From Pseudarthrobacter oxydans (lineage in GTDB: Bacteria; Actinomycetota; Actinomycetes; Actinomycetales; Micrococcaceae): a DNA stretch of 64,000 nt. Shown here piece by piece: positions 9,629 to 19,503 of this stretch. The position numbers and the translations under genes are program-made. The notes under the pieces are model-generated. The model was not told where the DNA came from and made no database searches. It saw only the letters and a program-made list of their open reading frames with translations. How positions within the stretch are numbered: position 1 is the stretch's first letter; each line of letters opens with the position of its first letter. Where the stretch lies: assembly GCF_034258515.1 (NCBI RefSeq), contig NZ_CP139438.1, positions 2,170,001 through 2,234,000 of the forward strand, in the 5' to 3' direction.

Positions 9629-11950
9629 ATGGCACAGGCACCCGATCCATCCTCCGTCCGCACCGCGGCCAGTCCGCCCGGACCAGGGAGCGGGGGGATG
9701 GGACGGCGCCGCCTGAAGTTCCCTGGCCATCTGGGCGCAGACATCCCGGCGTCACTCGTGGTGTTCCTCGTGGCACTGCCACTTTCCCTTGGTATTGCCG
9801 CGGCATCCGGTGCGCCCATCATGGCGGGCCTCATCGCGGCCGCCATCGGCGGCATCGTTGCCGGCAGCGTGGGCGGGTCTCCGCTGCAGGTCAGCGGACC
9901 GGCGGCCGGACTCACCGTCGTCGTGGCCGGGCTGGTCCAGGAGTTCGGCTGGCAGGTGACGTGCGCCATCACCGCAGCGGCCGGCGTCGTACAGCTGCTG
10001 CTGGGCTTCAGCCGCGTGGGGCGCGCCGCGCTGGCAGTCTCACCGGTGGTAGTGAAGGCGATGCTGGCCGGCATCGGCGTCACGATCATCCTTCAGCAGA
10101 TCCACGTACTGCTTGGCGGCCAGCCGGCCGGCTCGGCCGTTGAGAACATCGTGGGCTTGCCTGCAGCTATCACCAATGTCGAACTGCACGCAGCCCTCTT
10201 GGGACTGGCCGTCGTCGTGATCCTGCTCGGCTGGAAGCACCTCCCCGCGGCGGTGCGCCGTATTCCGGGGCCGCTTGCCGCCGTCGCCGCCGGCACCGCG
10301 CTTTCCATCGCCTTCGCTCCCGGGGTGGGACGCATTTCCCTCGAAGGGTCGATCTTCGACGCCGTCGCGCTGCCGCAATTGCCCGACGACAACTGGCGCG
10401 CCGTTGCCTTCGCCGTCATCTCAATGGCGCTGATCGCCAGCATTGAATCGCTGCTGTCCGCCGTCGCTGTGGACAAAATGCACCACGGCCCCCGCACCAA
10501 CCTGGACAGGGAGCTCGTGGGCCAGGGCGCAGCCAACATTCTTTCCGGGTCCTTGGGCGGACTGCCCGTGACCGGCGTCATCGTCCGCAGCGCCACGAAC
10601 GTGGAAGCCGGCGCCGCCACCCGTTCGTCCGCAGTCCTGCACGGCATCTGGGTCCTTGCCTTCTCCGCCATCTTCGCCGGACTGATCCAGCTCATCCCGC
10701 TGGCCGTCCTTGCGGGCCTTCTTGTGGTGATCGGCGCGCGCCTCATCAAAATTGCGGACATCAGGATCAGCCTCCGCACGGGCGACCTCCTGATCTACTC
10801 CGTGACCCTCCTCTGTGTCGTCTTCCTGAACCTGCTCGAAGGTGTCATGATCGGCCTCGTGCTGGCGGCGGCGAGCGTGCTTTGGCGTGTGTTGCGGGCG
10901 GCGGTCCACGCACACAATCCCGTTTCGTCGTCGGATCCCTGGCGCATCACCGTCGCGGGGTCCTGCAGCTTCTTCGCCCTGCCGCGGCTCAGCCGCGTGC
11001 TGCATTCCGTGCCGAACGGCAAGGGGGTTGTGGTGGAGCTGAACGCGGACTACGTTGACCACGCATTCCGCGAGGCGCTGATCGCCTGGCAAAGGCAATA
11101 CGAGGCGGCCGGCGGAAAGGTCCGCCTTGAGGAACACGGCAACAGCCTGTTCCAGGATGCTGCTGACCGCACGCCCAAGCGCCAGGACGCCAGGGAGCTT
11201 CCGCTGCCGCCCAGGACGTCATGGCAGTCCGCCATGCCAACCCGGGAAGGGGCCGGGGAAGCAGCCGGACGGCAGGCCGGGCCGCTGGATTCGCTTCTTC
11301 AGGGGATCAGCAAGTACCACCGGCGGTTCGCCCACCAGGTCCGGCCCCTGGTCCGGGATCTGGCAGAGGGCCAGAACCCGGACACCCTGTTTATCGCCTG
11401 CGTTGATTCCCGCGTCAACCCCAACCTGATCACCAGCAGCGGCCCGGGCGACCTGCTGACCCTGCGGAACATCGGGAACGTGGTGTGCCACGAGGGCCAG
11501 GATGCCTCGATTGACTCGGCCCTGGCCTTCGCCGTCAAGGGCCTGAACGTGGATTCGATCGTGATCTGCGGGCACTCCAACTGCGGTGCCATGAAGGCGC
11601 TGGTCGAGGAGGCCAACGGCAAGGGGAATGGTGTTTTGGGGGCGGCCTTCGATTCCTGGCTGGACCACGCGAGGCCCAGCTACGCCGAGCTTCTCGCGGA
11701 GCATCCGGTTGCATTGGAAGCTGCAGCCGCAGGCTACAACGAGGTGGACCAGCTGGCCATGGTGAACGTTGCCATTCAGCTGCGCAAGCTGGAACGCCAT
11801 CCGGCGGTTGGCCCGGAACTCGTTACCGGCAAAGTGCAGGCAACAGGGCTGTTCTATGACATCGCCACGGCGCGGGTGCTACTGGTGGAACCCACCGGCA
11901 TCCGGTTCCTGGACCCGGCCCGGGCCGCCGCCCCGGTGTGTGCCGGGTGA
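9629..11950 (+). CDS. SulP-family anion transporter fused to beta-carbonic anhydrase
   Basis: The 773-residue protein has three parts. Residues about 30-430 are a SulP-type membrane transporter with many hydrophobic helices and SPLQVSGPAAGLTVVVAG near the start. Residues about 440-505 resemble a STAS domain (WRITVAGSCSFFALPRLSRVL). Residues about 555-773 are a beta-class carbonic anhydrase with zinc ligands Cys591 (in CVDSR, with Asp593/Arg595), His649 and Cys652 (in HSNC). The likely role is bicarbonate uptake linked at once to CO2/bicarbonate interconversion at the inner face of the membrane. I chose the ATG at 9629 because AAAGGAAG lies just upstream; an in-frame GTG at 9593 lacks a ribosome site. 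Transport of another anion such as sulfate cannot be excluded. Confidence 0.9.
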   Translation: MAQAPDPSSVRTAASPPGPGSGGMGRRRLKFPGHLGADIPASLVVFLVALPLSLGIAAASGAPIMAGLIAAAIGGIVAGSVGGSPLQVSGPAAGLTVVVAGLVQEFGWQVTCAITAAAGVVQLLLGFSRVGRAALAVSPVVVKAMLAGIGVTIILQQIHVLLGGQPAGSAVENIVGLPAAITNVELHAALLGLAVVVILLGWKHLPAAVRRIPGPLAAVAAGTALSIAFAPGVGRISLEGSIFDAVALPQLPDDNWRAVAFAVISMALIASIESLLSAVAVDKMHHGPRTNLDRELVGQGAANILSGSLGGLPVTGVIVRSATNVEAGAATRSSAVLHGIWVLAFSAIFAGLIQLIPLAVLAGLLVVIGARLIKIADIRISLRTGDLLIYSVTLLCVVFLNLLEGVMIGLVLAAASVLWRVLRAAVHAHNPVSSSDPWRITVAGSCSFFALPRLSRVLHSVPNGKGVVVELNADYVDHAFREALIAWQRQYEAAGGKVRLEEHGNSLFQDAADRTPKRQDARELPLPPRTSWQSAMPTREGAGEAAGRQAGPLDSLLQGISKYHRRFAHQVRPLVRDLAEGQNPDTLFIACVDSRVNPNLITSSGPGDLLTLRNIGNVVCHEGQDASIDSALAFAVKGLNVDSIVICGHSNCGAMKALVEEANGKGNGVLGAAFDSWLDHARPSYAELLAEHPVALEAAAAGYNEVDQLAMVNVAIQLRKLERHPAVGPELVTGKVQATGLFYDIATARVLLVEPTGIRFLDPARAAAPVCAG

Positions 11951-12043
11951 CGCGCACGGCAGGACCAAGGAGCCAGCGCTCCGGCGCGGAATGAAGAGTG
12001 AATGTTTCCCTCAGGTGTCGCGAGGGGAGTCCCGGCGAAAGGT

Positions 12044-12922
12044 TCAATTTTTCGGGCGGACGGCTTTGACCACCAGGACGACGGCGGCGATCGCCCAGAA
12101 CGCCATGCCCCAGGCCAGCGAGGGAACCAGGATGGCAAGGCCGGCTCCAGTGCCGGAGGCCGCCATGAAGGAGAGGATGAAAGCGGCCGCCGAAAGTGGC
12201 GCATGCATCGCCATCGCCAGGGGAAGGCTCCCCGTCCGCTCGTACACCCACACCATCAGCACCCTGTACGGGGGAAGCCACGCGAAAAGGTACACGGCCA
12301 CCACCAGGGCGGCGGGTACGGCTCCTGACGGATCAGCGCTCCCGGCGAACATGGGGTAGTGCCAGGCGCCCCACAGCAGGCCCATGATGAGCCCGGTGGA
12401 GAGGATGCCGAACCGCTGCCGGAGCCGGGGAAGCGCAAAGCCTGTCCAGCCGAGCTCTTCCAGGCTGCCGACCACGGTCCCCACCACGACGCCGGCCAGC
12501 ACGATGATGGCCAGTTCACCGGGGGTGGCAAAGCTCCGGTAGAACCCCGGGAACGCCCATGTGACAGCAGCCGCAGTGGCAGCCATGACCAGGGGTCCGG
12601 TCAGGAGCGCAACCGCGTACCAGCGTGCACCGGCCGGCCATGTACGGAGCCGGATTCCGAGCTGCCGCAGGCCGGCTTTTCCGTGCAGGAGCCAGGTGAG
12701 GAGGACGCCTGCGGCCGCCGGGCCCAGCGGGCCTGCCGTTAGCGCGACCCCCATCGGTACCGGCCCCACACCCTGGATGGCAGCTACGGCGCCCCAGGAG
12801 ATGACGAAGGTCAGGAGGTAGTAGGCAGGGGCGGGATGCCGCCGCATGAACGCTGTTGCTCCGTTCCCGCTGCCGGCAGGTACCCCTGGCAGCGGGACTC
12901 CGGGCTGTGGCTGGCCTGCCAT
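12044..12922 (-). CDS. CPBP-family intramembrane metalloprotease
   Basis: Predicted polytopic membrane protein of 292 residues in the CPBP/Abi family, whose members include the CAAX-processing proteases and bacteriocin-immunity proteins. The family signatures are visible: EELGWTGFALPRL (the glutamate pair of the first motif), WGAWHYP (second-motif histidine) and a C-terminal HAPLS histidine. The ATG at 12920-12922 is preceded by AGGAGG with a 7-base gap, so I reject a 20-residue upstream extension. It follows ctaA on the same strand by about 150 bases and may be a separate unit. Substrate unknown. Confidence 0.87.
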   Translation of the reverse strand: MAGQPQPGVPLPGVPAGSGNGATAFMRRHPAPAYYLLTFVISWGAVAAIQGVGPVPMGVALTAGPLGPAAAGVLLTWLLHGKAGLRQLGIRLRTWPAGARWYAVALLTGPLVMAATAAAVTWAFPGFYRSFATPGELAIIVLAGVVVGTVVGSLEELGWTGFALPRLRQRFGILSTGLIMGLLWGAWHYPMFAGSADPSGAVPAALVVAVYLFAWLPPYRVLMVWVYERTGSLPLAMAMHAPLSAAAFILSFMAASGTGAGLAILVPSLAWGMAFWAIAAVVLVVKAVRPKN

Positions 12923-13076
12923 CGCGGATCCTCCTGCCCGTAGCCCCCTGGGACCGCCTTTCGGCACCAGGGAGCAAGCCAAAGTGTTTCAATACCCAGC
13001 CTGATGGCGCAGAGGTCGGGGGAGTAGGGGCGTTGGTCACAGATTGGCAGCGGCCGGACCGATCCGCTGCAGGGGG

Positions 13077-14021
13077 TTATTCCACCGGACTTGCTTTTGC
13101 GAGATCCCAGGCGTTCGTGGAGGCAACCATCAGCAGCGCGGCCCCCAGCATGTGGGCGGCCACCAGCAGGGCCGGGATGCCGTTGTAGTACTGGGTGAAG
13201 CCGATGACGGCCTGGAGGACTGTCACGCCAAGGAGTCCCAGGACTGCCGTTCGGATGGGGCCTGTGATCCGTCGCAGCAGCACCAGCGCAAGCGCAACCA
13301 GGGTTCCTGCGGTCACCAGGTAAGCCGGCACGGCGTGGATGTGGGAGAACAGGTCCCAGTCGAGCCCATTGCGCGGAGCGTCCGCGTCGCCGGCGTGGGG
13401 GCCGGCTCCCGTTACCACCACGCCCAGCATGACCGCGAGGGCGGAAAAAAGCGCGACGGCGGCGGTCACCGGGCGCATGGCCCCGGGCAGGACGGCGAGG
13501 GGAACGGTCCGGAACCGGCCGGTCCGGCCGAATGCCCGGTTGACCAGAAGCGTGGCGAACACCACCAGCGCCATGGATACCAGGAAATGAAGTCCGACTA
13601 CCCAGGGGTTCAGGTTGGTGAGGACGGTGATGCCGCCGATCACGGCCTGGGCGGGGATGCTGGCCAGGAGGCCCAGTGCCAGCAGGAAAAGGTCGCGCCG
13701 CTCCTTGCGGAGGTTCCACAGGTAAACCAGCATCAAAGCGGCGACGGCGGCCAGGGCGAAGGTGAGGAGGCGGTTGCCGAATTCGATGAAGCCGTGGATG
13801 CCCATCTCGGGGGTGTTCACCAGGGAGCTGTCAGTGCAGCGGGGCCAGGTGGGGCAGCCCAGGCCGGACGAGGTCAGCCGTACGGCGCCACCGGTGACTA
13901 CCAGCAGGGTCTGCCCGATCAGGGAAGCTACGGCCAGTCGGCGGACGCTGGTGTCCACAGTGCGGGGCAGCCGCGCCGCCAGGCGGCCGGCGAACTCAGG
14001 AAGGCGGAAGGCGGTGCTCAC
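13077..14021 (-). CDS. ctaA: Heme A synthase (COX15/CtaA family)
   Basis: Membrane monooxygenase converting heme O to heme A for cytochrome c oxidase. The 314-residue product has about eight hydrophobic segments. In the first periplasmic loop it carries the cysteine pair Cys56/Cys62 (CPTWPRC) seen in Gram-positive CtaA, followed by the E-F-G-N-R motif in HGFIEFGNRLLT, and by paired histidines later (GLHFLVSM, SHIHAVPA, AAHMLGA). It starts 7 bases after the ABC permease stop, so it probably shares that transcript. It is the pathway partner of ctaB. Confidence 0.94.
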   Translation of the reverse strand: MSTAFRLPEFAGRLAARLPRTVDTSVRRLAVASLIGQTLLVVTGGAVRLTSSGLGCPTWPRCTDSSLVNTPEMGIHGFIEFGNRLLTFALAAVAALMLVYLWNLRKERRDLFLLALGLLASIPAQAVIGGITVLTNLNPWVVGLHFLVSMALVVFATLLVNRAFGRTGRFRTVPLAVLPGAMRPVTAAVALFSALAVMLGVVVTGAGPHAGDADAPRNGLDWDLFSHIHAVPAYLVTAGTLVALALVLLRRITGPIRTAVLGLLGVTVLQAVIGFTQYYNGIPALLVAAHMLGAALLMVASTNAWDLAKASPVE

Positions 14022-14028
14022 GAATATC

Positions 14029-14820
14029 TCAATTCCACTTGAACCAACGGATTGCTGCTGCGCCGGCTATGACTGTCCAGAGCACCAGTATGAGGGCGGC
14101 GGCGCCATTCACCGCACCGTGCAGGAAGGCGTCCCGCAGGGCTTCGCCGAGTGCGCCCGAGGGCAGGTATGCAACGATCTGCTGGGCCCCGGCGGGGAGC
14201 CTTTCCGCGGGAATCACGATGCCGCCGAGGGCCCCCAGGAGGATCCACAGCAGGTTGGTGATGGCCAGGGTGGCTTCCGGACGGACAGTTCCGGCCACGA
14301 GGAGGCCCAAGGCAGTAAAAGCCGCCGCCCCCAGCGCAAGGAGCAGGAGCCCCGGAATCCAGCCGGCCGCCGTCGGCCGCCACCCCAAAGCCAGCCCAAC
14401 GGCGGCCACCACGGCAACCTGCAGGCACAGCACCGCCAGGACCGAAAGCACCTTGCCCGCGATCAGCCCGCCGCGGCCCAGCGGCGTGGTGGAGAGGAAG
14501 CGGAGCACGCCATAGCGCCGGTCGAATCCGGTGGCGATGCCCTGCCCGGTAAAGGCCGTGGACATGGCGCAAAGGGCGAGGATGCCGGGCACGGCCACAT
14601 CGATGCGGGTGGGTCCAAGCCCGTCCAGGAAGGGTGTCACGGTCAGGCCGGCAAGCGCCAGCAGCGGCAGCACCACTGCGAGGATCAGCTGCTCGCCATT
14701 GCGCAGCATAGCCAGCGCTTCGTACTTGCCCTGCAGCAGTATGCGCCGCAGCAGGGGTGCGGGCGACTGGCGGCCGGGGCCTGGAGCGGTGCCTGCGGCA
14801 CCCGCGGGAGTCCCGTTCAT
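14029..14820 (-). CDS. ABC-2 type transporter permease
   Basis: Membrane subunit of an export ABC transporter, 263 residues with about six hydrophobic segments and a Pro/Ala/Gly-rich N-terminal tail. Its start overlaps the ATPase stop as ATGA (14817-14820), so the two are translationally coupled. The same ATPase/permease pair sits next to ctaA and sufR in other actinobacteria, including mycobacteria (from memory). Substrate unknown. Association with heme or cytochrome oxidase assembly is an inference from position only. Confidence 0.88.
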   Translation of the reverse strand: MNGTPAGAAGTAPGPGRQSPAPLLRRILLQGKYEALAMLRNGEQLILAVVLPLLALAGLTVTPFLDGLGPTRIDVAVPGILALCAMSTAFTGQGIATGFDRRYGVLRFLSTTPLGRGGLIAGKVLSVLAVLCLQVAVVAAVGLALGWRPTAAGWIPGLLLLALGAAAFTALGLLVAGTVRPEATLAITNLLWILLGALGGIVIPAERLPAGAQQIVAYLPSGALGEALRDAFLHGAVNGAAALILVLWTVIAGAAAIRWFKWN

Positions 14821-15785
14821 CGGAGGTCCTTTCCCGAGATGTCCAGGAAGACGTCTTCAAGGCTACGCGCCTGCAGGGTCATGGAAGCGGGCATGATGTC
14901 GTGGACGGCCCACCACTCTGCCAGGGCTGCAAGGTGGCGGGGGGTCAGCGTACCGGTGGCGGTGTAGCTGCCGGCCCGTTCCTCGGAGATGACGACGTCG
15001 GCGGGCAGCACGGCGGACAGGTCCAGTCCCGGCTTCGCCTCGAAGGAGAGGGTCCGCACGTGGTGGGCGCCTGCTTCCAACGCGGGTCCGCGCTGAAGGA
15101 GTTCCTGGACTGTCCCTTCGGCGACGTTCCGGCCGCCGTCGATGATGTAGACGTAGTCGGCCAGCCGCTGGGCGTCGTCCATCAGGTGCGTGGTGAGGAT
15201 GATTCCCAGGCCGGCATCCCGCAGTTCGCCGATCAGCTCGAACACCAGCTGGCGGGACTGCGGATCCAGCCCGGCGCTCGGCTCGTCGAGGAACAGGACT
15301 TCCGGCCGGCCGATCAATGCTGCCGCGAGGGCAAGGCGCTGCTTCTGGCCGCCTGAGAGCCGCCGGACGGTGGTCCGGCCGAACGCGTCGATCCCCAGCC
15401 GCTCAACCAGGTCCTCCACGGGCCAGGGGTGCGCGTAGAGTCCGGCAATGTGCCGCAGCAGCGGCAGCGGCCTGGCCGACGGCGGGAGGCCGCCGTCCTG
15501 GAGCATCACGCCTACGCGGGACCGCAGGTCGGCCCCGGCCGACGCCGGGTCCTGGCCCAGCAGGGTGATGCTGCCGCCGCTGCGCTTCTGCAGGCCCTGG
15601 GCGCATTCGAGCGTGGTGGTTTTGCCTGCACCGTTGGCACCCAGCAGTGCAGTGACCTGCCCGCGCTCGGCGACGAGTGAGATGCCGCCCACCACCCGGA
15701 GCATTTTTCCGTCCAGGCTGGAAAGCGGACCTACATCCTTGATGAGCCCGTTAATGGACAGGACGGGGGATTGGGGCGATCGCAC
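14817..15785 (-). CDS. ABC transporter ATP-binding protein
   Basis: ATPase subunit of the exporter, 322 residues from a GTG at 15783-15785. Walker A is LLGANGAGKTTT, the signature motif is RLSGGQKQRLALA, and Walker B is VLFLDEPSAGLDP, followed by a TTHLMDD switch histidine. Layout and length match DrrA/CcmA-like export ATPases with a C-terminal extension. It diverges from sufR across about 110 bases, so its promoter lies back to back with that of the SUF operon. It is coupled to the downstream permease. Confidence 0.92.
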   Translation of the reverse strand: MRSPQSPVLSINGLIKDVGPLSSLDGKMLRVVGGISLVAERGQVTALLGANGAGKTTTLECAQGLQKRSGGSITLLGQDPASAGADLRSRVGVMLQDGGLPPSARPLPLLRHIAGLYAHPWPVEDLVERLGIDAFGRTTVRRLSGGQKQRLALAAALIGRPEVLFLDEPSAGLDPQSRQLVFELIGELRDAGLGIILTTHLMDDAQRLADYVYIIDGGRNVAEGTVQELLQRGPALEAGAHHVRTLSFEAKPGLDLSAVLPADVVISEERAGSYTATGTLTPRHLAALAEWWAVHDIMPASMTLQARSLEDVFLDISGKDLR

Positions 15786-15875
15786 CCCAGTATTCTACGG
15801 GAAGTAGTATTGCCGGCAGTCCGCTGTTGCGGGTCAGGTCAGCCTCGCCTTACTGGAACCCGGGACTAAATTACG

Positions 15876-15887
15876 ACACTATTGTGT
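15876..15887. promoter_or_regulatory. Dyad immediately upstream of sufR, candidate SufR operator
   Basis: ACAC-TATT-GTGT at 15876-15887 (wider form CGACAC-TATT-GTGTTG with one mismatch) ends 10 bases before the sufR ATG. SufR proteins repress their own suf operon by binding dyads of this general ACACT/TGTG flavour in mycobacteria (from memory). The position overlaps any plausible -10 box (TATTGT at 15880-15885) and leaves almost no leader, which fits autorepression of a short-leader transcript. This is an inference from symmetry and position. Confidence 0.45.
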
Positions 15888-15897
15888 TGTGTATTCC

Positions 15898-16731
15898 ATG
15901 ACCAACGCTACTGCTGTGCCTGTTGTCCGGCACGGGGCTTCCGCTGTTTCCGCGGAAGGCGGCGTCATGCCCGCAGGGCCGGTGGCTGACGCAGATGAGC
16001 GTACCCGCGACCGCGTCCTTGCTGCGGTCCTGGAACACGGACCAGTAAGTGCCGCCGAACTGGGCGACCTGCTGGGATTCACGCCCGCGGCAGTCCGCCG
16101 CCACCTGGACCATTTGTCCCGTGCCGGCGTTATCGAGGTCAAGCGGGTGGCCAAGTCGGGTGCAGGGGCAGGCCGCCCCGCCCGGCGTTACGTCCTTAGT
16201 TCCCAAGGCCAGTCGAGCCTTGGCAACGACTACCTTGATATTGCCGCCCTCGCCCTCCAGCAGCTCCAGGAAATGGCAGGCCCGGACGCGGTGCGGGCCT
16301 TCGCCGTCGAGCGCTTTGCGGACATGGAGCGCCGGTACGCGCCCGAGATCGAAAAGGCGGGTCCGGACATCACCGACCGCGCCAAAGCGCTTGCGGACGC
16401 CCTGAGCCGGGACAACTTCGTGGCGTCGGCAGCCTCCATCGAGGCCAAGGCTCCGTTGCCGGCAGCCCTTTCCAGTGTCCAGCTGTGCCAGGGCCATTGC
16501 CCCATCCAGCAACTCGCCGCCCGTTTCCCCGTGTTTTGCGATGTGGAGACCGAAGTGTTCTCGAGGCTGGTGGGCGTAGACGTACGCCGGCTCTCCACAC
16601 TTGCCCGCGGCGGCCACGTCTGCACCACCCACATTCCCACAGGAAGGCTGTCTGCCGGAGGGCCTAAACCGCTCCCGGCAGCCCCCGCCCGCCTGAATGA
16701 AGTAACCAACCATCAGCAAGAAAGGCCGTGA
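15898..16731 (+). CDS. sufR: Fe-S sensing transcriptional regulator SufR
   Basis: DNA-binding repressor of the SUF operon. It has an N-terminal winged helix-turn-helix ([20 protein letters not shown] then [20 protein letters not shown]). A C-terminal cysteine set at residues 197, 201, 214 and 242 (LCQGHCP, VFCDVE, HVCTTH) should hold the sensing cluster. 277 residues from the ATG at 15898; an in-frame GTG at 15889 is the alternative, and neither has a ribosome site, so a nearly leaderless message is likely. Its stop overlaps the sufB start region (TGA at 16729-16731). It heads the operon and presumably releases it when clusters are scarce. Confidence 0.92.
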   Translation: MTNATAVPVVRHGASAVSAEGGVMPAGPVADADERTRDRVLAAVLEHGPVSAAELGDLLGFTPAAVRRHLDHLSRAGVIEVKRVAKSGAGAGRPARRYVLSSQGQSSLGNDYLDIAALALQQLQEMAGPDAVRAFAVERFADMERRYAPEIEKAGPDITDRAKALADALSRDNFVASAASIEAKAPLPAALSSVQLCQGHCPIQQLAARFPVFCDVETEVFSRLVGVDVRRLSTLARGGHVCTTHIPTGRLSAGGPKPLPAAPARLNEVTNHQQERP

Positions 16732-18194
16732 TGACGGACCAACTATCAGAGAAAGCAGTCGCCGAAAACACTGTGATCTCGGAGATTCTTGAGAAGAATC
16801 CCGAGCTTCACGGCATCGGCAACTACGAGTACGGCTGGGCTGACAAGAACGACGTCGGCGCCAACGCCCGCCGTGGGCTCGATGAAGAGGTAGTCCGGGA
16901 CATTTCGGCCAAGAAGAGCGAGCCGGAATGGATGCTCGACCTGCGCCTCAAGGGCCTGAAGTACTTCGACCGGAAGCCCATGCCCACCTGGGGTGCGGAC
17001 CTCTCCGGCATCGACTTTGACAACATCAAGTACTTCGTCCGCTCCACGGAGAAGCAGGCTGCCACCTGGGAAGACCTGCCCGAGGACATCCGCAACACGT
17101 ACGAGAAGCTGGGAATCCCGGAAGCCGAGCGCAGCCGCCTCGTCTCCGGTGTTGCCGCACAGTACGAGTCCGAGGTTGTCTACCACCAGATCCGCGAGGA
17201 CCTCGAAGCCCAGGGCGTCATCTTCCTGGACACCGACACCGCCCTCAAGGAGCACCCGGAGATCTTCCAGGAGTACTTCGGCACGGTCATCCCCGTGGGC
17301 GACAACAAGTTCGCGTCGCTGAACACCTCGGTGTGGTCAGGCGGTTCCTTCGTCTATGTGCCCAAGGGCGTCCACGTGGACATCCCGCTGCAGGCATACT
17401 TCCGCATCAACACCGAAAACATGGGCCAGTTCGAGAGAACCCTGATCATTGCCGACGAGGACTCCTACGTCCACTACATCGAAGGCTGCACCGCGCCGAT
17501 CTACACCTCGGACTCGCTGCACTCGGCCGTCGTGGAGATCATCGTGAAGAAGGGCGCCCGCGTCCGGTACACCACCATCCAGAACTGGTCCAACAATGTG
17601 TACAACCTGGTGACCAAGCGTGCCATCTGCGAAGAAGGCGCCACCATGGAATGGGTCGACGGCAACATTGGCTCCAAGGTCACCATGAAGTACCCGGCCG
17701 TCTACCTCGTAGGCGAGCACGCCAAGGGCGAAACCCTGTCCATCGCGTTCGCCGGCGAAGGCCAGCACCAGGACACCGGCTCCAAGATGGTCCACATCGC
17801 GCCGAACACCAAGAGCTCCATCATCTCCAAGTCCGTGGCCCGCGGCGGCGGACGCGCAGCCTACCGCGGCCTGGTCCAGGTCCGCGAAGGCGCCAAGCAC
17901 TCCGCAAACACCGTCCGCTGCGACGCGCTGCTGGTGGACACCATCAGCCGTTCGGACACCTACCCGTACATCGACATCCGCGAGGACGATGTCGTGATGG
18001 GCCACGAGGCAACTGTTTCCCGGGTCAGCGAAGAGCAGCTCTTCTACCTCATGTCCCGCGGCATGCGCGAAGACGAAGCCATGGCGATGATCGTCCGCGG
18101 CTTCATCGAGCCGATTGCCCGCGAGCTCCCCATGGAGTACGCACTTGAGCTGAACCGCCTGATTGAACTGCAGATGGAAGGGTCCGTCGGATAA
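16731..18194 (+). CDS. sufB: Fe-S cluster assembly scaffold protein SufB
   Basis: Core scaffold subunit of the SufBCD complex, on which nascent Fe-S clusters form. 487 residues from the ATG at 16731, which has GAAAGG 5 bases upstream; a GTG one codon earlier is too close to it. Typical SufB segments are visible: the N-terminal [54 protein letters not shown] with the conserved cysteine, and [18 protein letters not shown] near the C-terminus. No intein interrupts it, unlike the M. tuberculosis protein. The stop of sufB is 2 bases from the sufD start. Confidence 0.97.
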   Translation: MTDQLSEKAVAENTVISEILEKNPELHGIGNYEYGWADKNDVGANARRGLDEEVVRDISAKKSEPEWMLDLRLKGLKYFDRKPMPTWGADLSGIDFDNIKYFVRSTEKQAATWEDLPEDIRNTYEKLGIPEAERSRLVSGVAAQYESEVVYHQIREDLEAQGVIFLDTDTALKEHPEIFQEYFGTVIPVGDNKFASLNTSVWSGGSFVYVPKGVHVDIPLQAYFRINTENMGQFERTLIIADEDSYVHYIEGCTAPIYTSDSLHSAVVEIIVKKGARVRYTTIQNWSNNVYNLVTKRAICEEGATMEWVDGNIGSKVTMKYPAVYLVGEHAKGETLSIAFAGEGQHQDTGSKMVHIAPNTKSSIISKSVARGGGRAAYRGLVQVREGAKHSANTVRCDALLVDTISRSDTYPYIDIREDDVVMGHEATVSRVSEEQLFYLMSRGMREDEAMAMIVRGFIEPIARELPMEYALELNRLIELQMEGSVG

Positions 18195-18196
18195 CG

Positions 18197-19480
18197 ATGA
18201 CTGAAATCACTACTGAAAAGGCACGCATCGGCGCGCCCTCAGCCCAGCCGTTCATTGACGGCTTCACGGAGGAAGGCGAGAGCCTTTCTCCCATCAATGC
18301 CGGCAACAAGGCACCGCTTGCCGGCGCTCCCGCCAAGCGCCACTCCCACGGCGGCGGCGTCGGTGTCCCGGACAGCTCACGCGCCGGCCGCCTGACGTCC
18401 TACAGGCTTGCCGATTTCAAGCCGCTGACCGGCATGGAGGAAGACTGGCGGTTCACCCCGCTCAAGCGCCTCCGCGGCCTTCACACCGAGGTCCTTTCCG
18501 GCGCGGCGCCCGCAGTGGTTGTCACCGGTCCGGAGCAGGTCATCGTTGAGAGCGTCGGCCGTGACGACCAGCGCATCGGTACGGCCGGCATCCCCGAGGA
18601 CCGCGTGTCCGCCAACGCCTGGGAGAACTTCGCCGGCGCGACGGTGGTAACCATCCCGTCCGAGTTCGAAGCCACGTCGGAGATCAACGTGGACATCGAA
18701 GGCACGTCCCTCGAAGCCGCCGCCCAGCACCTCGTGATAGTCGCAGAGAAGTTCTCCAAAGCGGTGGTTGTCCTGAACCACAGGGGCTCCGCCGTTGTTT
18801 CGGAAAACGTCGAGATCATCGTGGAAGACGGCGCCAACCTCACCGTGATCACGCTCCAGGAATGGAACGACGACGCCGTCCACGCCTCCTCCCAGCAGGC
18901 GAAGATCGGCCGCGACGCCAAGCTCAAGCACGTCATGGTGAGCCTCGGCGGCGACCTCGTCCGCGTCACGCCGTCGGCCCGCTTCACCGCCCCCGGCGGC
19001 GAAGCCGAGATGTTCGGCCTGTACTTCGCCGACGCCGGCCAGCACCTGGAGCAGCGCCTCTTCGTTGACCACGCCGTGGCCAACTGCAAGTCCAACGTGC
19101 TGTACAAGGGCGCGCTGCAGGGCCGGAACGCCCACGCAGTCTGGGTTGGCGACGTCCTGATCCGCAAGGAAGCCGAAGGCACCGATACCTACGAGGCCAA
19201 CCGCAACCTGCTGCTGACGGACGGTGCCCGCGCCGACTCCGTGCCCAACCTCGAAATCGAGACCGGCCTGATCGAGGGTGCCGGCCACGCCAGCGCCACC
19301 GGCCGCATGGATGACGAGCACCTGTTCTACCTGATGGCACGCGGCATCCCCGAGGACGTTGCCCGCCGCCTGGTGGTCCGCGGCTTCCTGAACGAGATCA
19401 TCCAGCAGATCAAGGTCACCTCCATCGAGGAGCGGCTGACCGAGGCTGTTGAGCACGAGCTCGCCCTCACGGACAACTAG
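18197..19480 (+). CDS. sufD: Fe-S cluster assembly protein SufD
   Basis: Second scaffold-like subunit of SufBCD, homologous to SufB in its C-terminal beta-helical core. 427 residues. The C-terminal region DDEHLFYLMARGIPEDVARRL parallels the matching SufB segment and supports the assignment. The N-terminal 65 residues are variable and contain a histidine/glycine-rich patch (KRHSHGGGVGVPDS). Starts 2 bases after sufB. Confidence 0.96.
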   Translation: MTEITTEKARIGAPSAQPFIDGFTEEGESLSPINAGNKAPLAGAPAKRHSHGGGVGVPDSSRAGRLTSYRLADFKPLTGMEEDWRFTPLKRLRGLHTEVLSGAAPAVVVTGPEQVIVESVGRDDQRIGTAGIPEDRVSANAWENFAGATVVTIPSEFEATSEINVDIEGTSLEAAAQHLVIVAEKFSKAVVVLNHRGSAVVSENVEIIVEDGANLTVITLQEWNDDAVHASSQQAKIGRDAKLKHVMVSLGGDLVRVTPSARFTAPGGEAEMFGLYFADAGQHLEQRLFVDHAVANCKSNVLYKGALQGRNAHAVWVGDVLIRKEAEGTDTYEANRNLLLTDGARADSVPNLEIETGLIEGAGHASATGRMDDEHLFYLMARGIPEDVARRLVVRGFLNEIIQQIKVTSIEERLTEAVEHELALTDN

Positions 19481-19503
19481 GAAGCACGGAGCACGGTTTA
19501 CAG

